Shown here piece by piece: positions 59,161-64,000 of a DNA stretch of 64,000 nucleotides (positions within the stretch are counted from its first letter, which is position 1; each line of letters opens with the position of its first letter). The notes beneath the pieces are model-generated. The model did no database searches. It worked only from the letters and a program-made list of their open reading frames with translations, and was not told the DNA's origin. The stretch is from JBHYDC01 sp051861205 (lineage in GTDB: Bacteria; Pseudomonadota; Alphaproteobacteria; Rhizobiales; Pleomorphomonadaceae), in contig JBHYDC010000010.1 of assembly GCA_051861205.1 (NCBI GenBank), positions 1 through 64,000 on the forward strand, read 5' to 3'. A program made the translations under genes and the position numbers.

Positions 59161-60424
59161 GCGCGTCGCTTGGCTGCGCGTTTTCCGGCGCGGCATCGTC
59201 AGTCGCTGGCTCGGATGTTGCCGGCGCAGTCTCGGAAGGCGCCTCGGTTTCCGCAGCCAATGCGTCCGGAGAATCCGACGACAGCGCATCGGCCAGCATC
59301 GGCGCCACGTCCGCATCCGCGATCGGCTGCGCCGCAGCGGCGTCCGCTTCCGCATCCGGCACCGTTGCCGGATCCGCGATCGCTACCGCAGGCTGCACCT
59401 GCAGCGATTCTTCCGAGGTTTCCAGCGCTGCATTGCCGGACGTCCGTTCCGCCAAGACCTGAATATCTTGATCCACCGTCTCAATCCGTTGATCGATCTG
59501 GTTTATCTCGATATTCGTTACGTTGATTTCGATGTTCTGATTGATGACAACGGTTTCCTCATAGCTAGACCATGAGTAATCGTTATAATAGACAGCGTAG
59601 TCATTAGAGCTGGCGAAATAAACAGTGTTGTAGTATCTGTAGTCATCAAAATAGTAAGCTGCATAGCGCGGTTCATACACGACCAGATAGTCATAGTATC
59701 CACCATACCACCCGAACACATCGTTCAGAATGACAATTGCAAGCCACTGATTTTCGATCGACCGGTTTACTGCCGCAGCCCGGTCCAGTGCGGCGATCAT
59801 CGCCCGCAACTCTCTGCGTTCGCGCTCGGTCGCACGTTGCCGCTCAAGCGCTGCCAAGCGCTTCTTCATCGCGATGATGCGGCGGCTATTCGCCTGTGTA
59901 GTCGCCGGGGTCACCGACTTTGCACTGCCTCCGAGGCGCTTGACCGTGAGCGGCCAGGACACGCCGAGTGCCCGCATCCCTTCCTTCACGCGCTTGTTCT
60001 TGATGTTCGCCAGCCGGTAGGTGGCATTCAAACCGCCAACCGCCTGCGATGCCTGAGTGAGGGCCTTGGCAAGCGCCTTCTTGTCCCGCTTCTTGATGGC
60101 TGCTTCCAGCGTCTTGAAGCTCTTGACCGTCTTTTCAACGGCTTTGATGAAGGGTGCCGCGCGCGACCGCTCGCGGATCGACATGCGGCCAAGCGTGATC
60201 GCCACCAGCGTCAACGAACGCTGCGACTGCCGCAAAAGCTCGGCACCTGTGGCCTTTTTTTTCGCGGGCTGACTGACGAGAACGAGCGAACTTTCCGGCG
60301 TTCCCACGCGGACGCTGGACGCCAAGGGTAGCGCGCTAGCCGTCAAAGGCTCGGAAAGGGTGAAAGCTGCAAGCGTCACGCCAACCAAAAGCTGGCGCGT
60401 GAGCGCCGCAAAACTCTTCGACAT
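58261..60424 (-). CDS. secreted Tyr-rich and Pro/Glu-repeat protein, split by an assembly gap
   Basis: The N-terminus has a signal-peptide-like stretch (LLVGVTLAAFTLSEPLTASA), then a basic helical region (about residues 50-215). A Tyr/Asp-rich segment follows (GWYGGYYDYLVVYEPRYAAY, about residues 235-290). The second half is a long acidic repeat of DEPVADEQPVDEP-type and then EEPVYEEPAVEEAP-type units, with one CPNGQDGNGNC loop near the end. No known family; likely exported to the periplasm or surface. The frame is continuous only if the unknown gap is a multiple of 3; with the 100 Ns shown it shifts. Confidence 0.7.
58971..59070. other. assembly gap (100 Ns)
   Basis: Exactly 100 Ns, a placeholder length. 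It lies within the repeats of the secreted protein gene. The real length is unknown; frame continuity needs a multiple of three. Confidence 0.98.
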
Positions 60425-60599
60425 AAATTCGCCCCCGTGGACTTCAACCGGCGCAATCTATTACCGATTTTGACAAGTCCGTAAGAGGCTTTTACTTCTT
60501 TTTTTCGATCTTCGTCACCCCTTTGAAAACAAATGAGAGAATGGCGTAAACAGGCCGGAAGCCTTGACAACGTTCAAAAAAGCAGCCCGGCTATCGCCT

Positions 60600-61595
60600 T
60601 TATGCCACCCGGTCCGGTGGCGTTTGTCCGGCAAAGAATGTTTCTAGGTTGCTCATGACCCGCCAACCCATCGCCTCGCGCGTCGCCTTCGTCGCGCTGC
60701 CGAGATGGGGTAGCAGCACCACGTTTTCAGCCGCCAGCAACTCCGGCACGATCTTCGGTTCGCCCTCGTAAACATCCAGCCCCGCGCCGGCTATGGCGCC
60801 GCCAGCCAGCGCCGCCGCCAGCGCAACGCCGTCCACCACCTCGCCGCGCGCGGTGTTCACCAGAATGGCCGTCGGCTTCATCATCACCAAACGCGCCGCG
60901 TTGATCAGGTGATAGTTGTCCTTCCCGCCCGGCATGTGCAGCGAAACCACATCGGCCTCGGCAAGCACATCTTCGATGGTATCCCGCCGCTCCGCGCCCG
61001 TTTCGGCGGCAAGTTCGGGTTTCACGGGGTAGGGGTCGAAATAGATCACCTTCATCCCGAACCCGAAATGCGCCCGCTTGGCCGCCTCCCGCCCGATCCG
61101 CCCGAAGCCGAGCACGCCGAACGTGCCGCCCGAAACCTTGGTGCCGATCATATGCGTCGGCCGCCAGCCGGTCCATTTGCCCGCGCGCACCTCGCGCTCG
61201 CCTTCACCCGCTCGCCGCGCGGCCATGAGCATGAGCGTGATCGCCAGATCTGCCGTGCACTCGGAAAGCACGTCCGGCGTGTTGGTCACGGTCAGCCCCG
61301 CCCGCGCCGCTGCGGCCGTGTCGATGTGGCTGTAGCCGACGCCGTAACTGGCAAGAATGCCCGCACGGGGGTTCATAACATCCAGCACTGCCGCATCCAC
61401 CACGTCCGACACTGTCGGGCATACGGCGTCATAACTATACAACGCTTCGCGAATGGCGGCGCCCGGCATCGGCACGTCGCTTTCATTCAGCGTCACGTCG
61501 TAAAGCTCCGCCAGCCTCGCTTCCACGGCGGCCGGCCAGCGCCGGGTGAGGAGAACCTTCTTCTTCAGCGCCACGATGTTACCTCGATCCGTCAA
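60600..61595 (-). CDS. D-2-hydroxyacid dehydrogenase (glyoxylate/hydroxypyruvate reductase-like)
   Basis: A 331-aa NAD(P)-dependent dehydrogenase. The Rossmann motif is GVLGFGRIGREAAKRA (about residues 157-172), with VNTARGEVVDG and the catalytic His in LLPHLGSATKATREAMG. Closest in pattern to GyaR-type enzymes that reduce glyoxylate or hydroxypyruvate to glycolate or glycerate. Its position after mtkAB suggests the hydroxypyruvate reductase step of the serine cycle. Start ATG 61595; a GTG 24 bases downstream (VALKKKVLL) is an alternative. Confidence 0.87.
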   Translation of the reverse strand: MTDRGNIVALKKKVLLTRRWPAAVEARLAELYDVTLNESDVPMPGAAIREALYSYDAVCPTVSDVVDAAVLDVMNPRAGILASYGVGYSHIDTAAAARAGLTVTNTPDVLSECTADLAITLMLMAARRAGEGEREVRAGKWTGWRPTHMIGTKVSGGTFGVLGFGRIGREAAKRAHFGFGMKVIYFDPYPVKPELAAETGAERRDTIEDVLAEADVVSLHMPGGKDNYHLINAARLVMMKPTAILVNTARGEVVDGVALAAALAGGAIAGAGLDVYEGEPKIVPELLAAENVVLLPHLGSATKATREAMGWRVMSNLETFFAGQTPPDRVA

Positions 61596-61611
61596 TCTGT
61601 CCGCGCCAGCC

Positions 61612-62514
61612 CTATTCCGCCGCCGCCCGCATGTGCGAAAGTATGCCCTGAACGGTTGAGCCGAACTCGGCCGGCGTCGGCACGATCCTCACGCCGCACG
61701 CCCGCAAGGTCTCCACCTTCTCCGCCGCGCTTTCCCCGAAGGTCGACACGATCGCCCCGGCATGACCCATCTTACGGCCTTTCGGCGCCGACAATCCGGC
61801 GATATAGGCGCACACCGGCTTCGACATATGATCGCGGATGTATTCGCCGGCCTCCGCCTCCTGCGGCCCGCCGATTTCGCCGATCATGACCACGGCGTCC
61901 GTATCCGGATCCGCTTCGAACAGCTCCAGGATATCCCGGTGCGAGCATCCGTTGATCGGATCGCCGCCGATGCCGACGGATGTTGAAATCCCGATCCCAA
62001 GCTCCTTCATCTGCGAAGCCGCCTCGTATCCCAGCGTGCCCGACCGCCCGACGATACCGATGCGGCCCGGCAGATAGATGTGCCCTGGCATGATCCCCAC
62101 CAGCGCCTCGCCCGGCGTGATCACGCCCGCGCAATTCGGCCCGAGCAGCCGCATGCGGTTTTCGGCCTTGTAGCGGCGCATGTAGCGCTTCACTCGCATC
62201 ATGTCCTGCGCCGGAATGCCGTCGGTGATGCAGATCGCGACCTGGATGCCGGCATCCGCCGCTTCCATGATCGAGTCCGCTGCGAAGGGCGGCGGCACGA
62301 ACACAATCGAGGTGTCCGCCCCGGTCGCCGCTACGGCCTGCTTCACGGTGTCGAACACCGGCACACCGTGGATCGTCGTGCCGCCCTTGCCCGGCGTCAC
62401 ACCGCCGACCACCGGCGAGCCATACCGGATCATATCCTCCGCATGAAACGAGCCGATCTTGCCCGTGATGCCCTGCACGATGATCTTGGAGTTTTTGTTT
62501 ACCAGAACGGACAT
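61612..62514 (-). CDS. mtkB: malate-CoA ligase subunit alpha
   Basis: A 300-aa ATP-dependent acyl-CoA ligase alpha subunit. It resembles MtkB of Methylorubrum more than SucD: VGGVTPGKGGTTIHGVPVF, SIVFVPPPFAADSIMEAADAG, ITDGIPAQDMMRVKRYMRRY, MIGEIGGPQEAEAGEYI. The phospho-His is in GRKMGHAGAIVST. With MtkA it converts malate, ATP and CoA to malyl-CoA in the serine cycle. It lies 12 bases after mtkA. Confidence 0.9.
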   Translation of the reverse strand: MSVLVNKNSKIIVQGITGKIGSFHAEDMIRYGSPVVGGVTPGKGGTTIHGVPVFDTVKQAVAATGADTSIVFVPPPFAADSIMEAADAGIQVAICITDGIPAQDMMRVKRYMRRYKAENRMRLLGPNCAGVITPGEALVGIMPGHIYLPGRIGIVGRSGTLGYEAASQMKELGIGISTSVGIGGDPINGCSHRDILELFEADPDTDAVVMIGEIGGPQEAEAGEYIRDHMSKPVCAYIAGLSAPKGRKMGHAGAIVSTFGESAAEKVETLRACGVRIVPTPAEFGSTVQGILSHMRAAAE

Positions 62515-62526
62515 GCTGATGTCTCC

Positions 62527-63708
62527 TCAGGCCGCAGCCACGGGCGCGCGTTTAGCGGCGGCGACCGAAAGACGGGCCGCTTCGGCCAGCGTGTTGGCGG
62601 AAATCACGTCGATACCGCTTTCGTCGATGATCCGGCGGCCTTCCTCCACGTTGGTTCCGGCCAACCGCACCACCAGCGGCAGGCGCAGTTCGGCCAGCTC
62701 CACCGCCTTCACCACGCCTTCCGCCACCCAATCGCAGCGATTGATGCCGGCGAAGATGTTGACGAGCACGGCTTTGACGTTCTTGTCCTGCGTCACCAGC
62801 CGAAACGCCTTGGCCACCCGCTCCGGCGTGGCCCCGCCGCCGATATCGAGGAAATTGGCAGGCGCTCCGCCCTCCAGCAGGATCATGTCCATCGTCGCCA
62901 TCGCCAGCCCCGCGCCATTCACGATGCAGCCGACGTCGCCGTCGAGCCCGACGTAGGAGAGCCCGCGATCGGCGGCTTGCGTTTCGCGCGGATCCTCCTG
63001 GCTCTTGTCGCGCAGCTCCGAAATATCGGGGTGCCGGAACAAGGCGTTGTCGTCAAAGCTCATCTTGGCATCGAGCGCGATCAGCTGGCCCTCCCGCGTG
63101 AAAACCAGCGGGTTGATCTCCAGCATGCCGGAATCCTTGTCGCGAAAGGCCCGGTACGCGCCGAGGATCACCCGCACCGCATCCGCCACCGCCGGCCCCG
63201 GCAGCCCCAGCGCAAACGCCAGTTCCCGCGCCTGGAACGCCTGCATCCCCACGGCCGGCTCGACCGAGATCTTGACGATGGACTCCGGCTTTGTCGCCGC
63301 GACGTCTTCGATCTCCATGCCGCCCTCGGTGGAGCCGATCACGATCACCCGCTGCTCTGCCCGGTCCAGCACGAAGCCGAGGTAAAGCTCCCGCTCGATG
63401 TTGACGCCGCCCTCCACATAGAGCCGGTTCACCATCTTCCCCGCCGGCCCGGATTGATGGGTCACGAGAATGCGCCCGAGCAGCTTGTCGGCGGCATCCT
63501 CCACCTCGTGCTCGGAGCGGCACACCTTCACGCCGCCGGCCTTGCCGCGACCGCCGGTATGCACCTGCGCCTTCACTACCCACACCGATCCGCCAATTTC
63601 GCGCGCCCGGTACGCCGCTTGTTCCGGCGAATAGGCGAGCCCCCCTTTTGGGATCGGCACGCCGAATTTCGCCAGCAGTTCCTTGGCCTGATATTCATGG
63701 ATGTCCAT
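62527..63708 (-). CDS. mtkA: malate-CoA ligase subunit beta
   Basis: A 393-aa ATP-grasp subunit. The N-terminus is MDIHEYQAKELLAKFGVP, the nucleotide-binding residues are in VVKAQVHTGGRGKAGGVKV, metal binding is in MLEINPLVFTREGQLIALDAKMSF, and the CoA-ligase part carries GCIVNGAGLAMATMD and ANFLDIGGGATPERV. Details such as SFDDNALFRHPDISEL and FAGINRCDWVAEGVV favour MtkA over SucC. It is encoded between the malyl-CoA lyase-like gene and mtkB. Confidence 0.9.
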   Translation of the reverse strand: MDIHEYQAKELLAKFGVPIPKGGLAYSPEQAAYRAREIGGSVWVVKAQVHTGGRGKAGGVKVCRSEHEVEDAADKLLGRILVTHQSGPAGKMVNRLYVEGGVNIERELYLGFVLDRAEQRVIVIGSTEGGMEIEDVAATKPESIVKISVEPAVGMQAFQARELAFALGLPGPAVADAVRVILGAYRAFRDKDSGMLEINPLVFTREGQLIALDAKMSFDDNALFRHPDISELRDKSQEDPRETQAADRGLSYVGLDGDVGCIVNGAGLAMATMDMILLEGGAPANFLDIGGGATPERVAKAFRLVTQDKNVKAVLVNIFAGINRCDWVAEGVVKAVELAELRLPLVVRLAGTNVEEGRRIIDESGIDVISANTLAEAARLSVAAAKRAPVAAA

Positions 63709-63741
63709 GATCTGATCCCTTGGAAGAGAAGAGCCCGCCGC

Positions 63742-64000
63742 TCACGCCGCCTTTGACGATGCCCGGCCCTTGGTCTCGATCGCGTCTGCCACCGCCACCA
63801 CGTTCTGCGCCATGCGCGCCGACGCCGCGTCGATCATCCGCCCGTCGAGCGAGGCCGCGCCCTTGCCCTGAGCGGCTGCCTCGTCCAGCGCCACCAGGAT
63901 GCGCCGGGCCCGGTCCACCTCGGCGGGGGGCGGGGAGAACACGTCGTTGGCGAGCGCGATTTGGCTCGGATGGATCGCCCATTTGCCCTCACAGCCCAGC
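63742..64000 (-). CDS. mcl: malyl-CoA lyase/CitE-like, C-terminal part only
   Basis: The window ends inside this gene; only about 85 C-terminal residues are seen. GCEGKWAIHPSQIALANDVFSPPP followed by a helical end (LDGRMIDAASARMAQNVVAVA) is typical of HpcH/HpaI-CitE lyases of the Mcl type, which split malyl-CoA into glyoxylate and acetyl-CoA. Its location before mtkA and mtkB supports the malyl-CoA lyase role in the serine cycle. Confidence 0.75.
   Translation of the reverse strand, partial: LGCEGKWAIHPSQIALANDVFSPPPAEVDRARRILVALDEAAAQGKGAASLDGRMIDAASARMAQNVVAVADAIETKGRASSKAA

Noticed and set aside
61612..63708. Succinyl-CoA synthetase sucCD
   Set aside because: Residue patterns and the neighbouring malyl-CoA lyase-like gene fit malate-CoA ligase better, though the families are close.
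62080..63756. 558-codon plus-strand frame
   Set aside because: It is the reverse strand of mtkA and mtkB; composition (His/Arg/Asp-rich) is that of a shadow frame.

Overview
The window looks like a piece of a GC-rich alphaproteobacterial chromosome, probably a Hyphomicrobiales-type host with a serine cycle. The host genes at the right end support this: mtkA/mtkB (malate-CoA ligase), the end of a malyl-CoA lyase-like gene and a D-2-hydroxyacid dehydrogenase form one minus-strand cluster. It carries (i) a nearly complete siphovirus-type prophage, (ii) a two-gene cassette built around a QueC-like enzyme, (iii) a serine-recombinase operon, (iv) a type I restriction-modification defence cluster, and (v) host chromosome starting at a tRNA-Ser gene.

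Prophage, about 0.1-37.7 kb, almost all on the minus strand. Read in transcription order, from right to left, the early module comes first (37.7-25.3 kb). It holds an AlpA-like regulator, a Sak4-like recombination ATPase, a DUF669-like protein, a DEAH helicase, a Cas4-like nuclease, a primase/RepA-like helicase, a RuvC-like resolvase, a ParB-methyltransferase fusion and a Dcm-type cytosine methyltransferase. A few plus-strand accessory genes follow. Packaging and head come next (23.7-16.0 kb): small and large terminase, gpW-like joiner, lambda-type portal, a protease fused to the major capsid protein, a decoration protein and connector proteins. The tail and lysis module (13.8-0.1 kb) has a tail tube, a chaperone with a -1 frameshift, a tape measure protein, and the DUF2460, DUF2163, NlpC/P60 and baseplate set known from Rhodobacter gene transfer agents, interleaved with lysozyme and holin. 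Many neighbouring genes overlap by ATGA or GTGA, so translation is probably coupled. A PIN plus HTH/ImmA toxin-antitoxin-like pair with its own promoter interrupts the late operon at 13.8-15.7 kb.

Island between prophage and tRNA, 37.9-53.5 kb. A QueC-like protein with a winged-helix-like C-terminus is coupled to a 262-aa partner that begins Met-Gly. Next comes a DUF2924, large serine recombinase and HTH operon, probably the integrase of the element. A BrxR-like WYL regulator then leads a long plus-strand operon hsdR-hsdM-hsdS, followed by a DUF3696-type ATPase and a protein with a PLD-like HxRx4D motif. These are the best candidates for an incompletely described antiviral system.

Host chromosome, 53.5-64 kb. 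It contains tRNA-Ser(GCU), pyrE, a Sel1-repeat protein, a YghU-like GST, motB/motA, a rhodanese, a secreted Tyr-rich and Pro/Glu-repeat protein broken by a 100-N assembly gap, and the serine-cycle cluster. No CRISPR array and no rRNA were seen.
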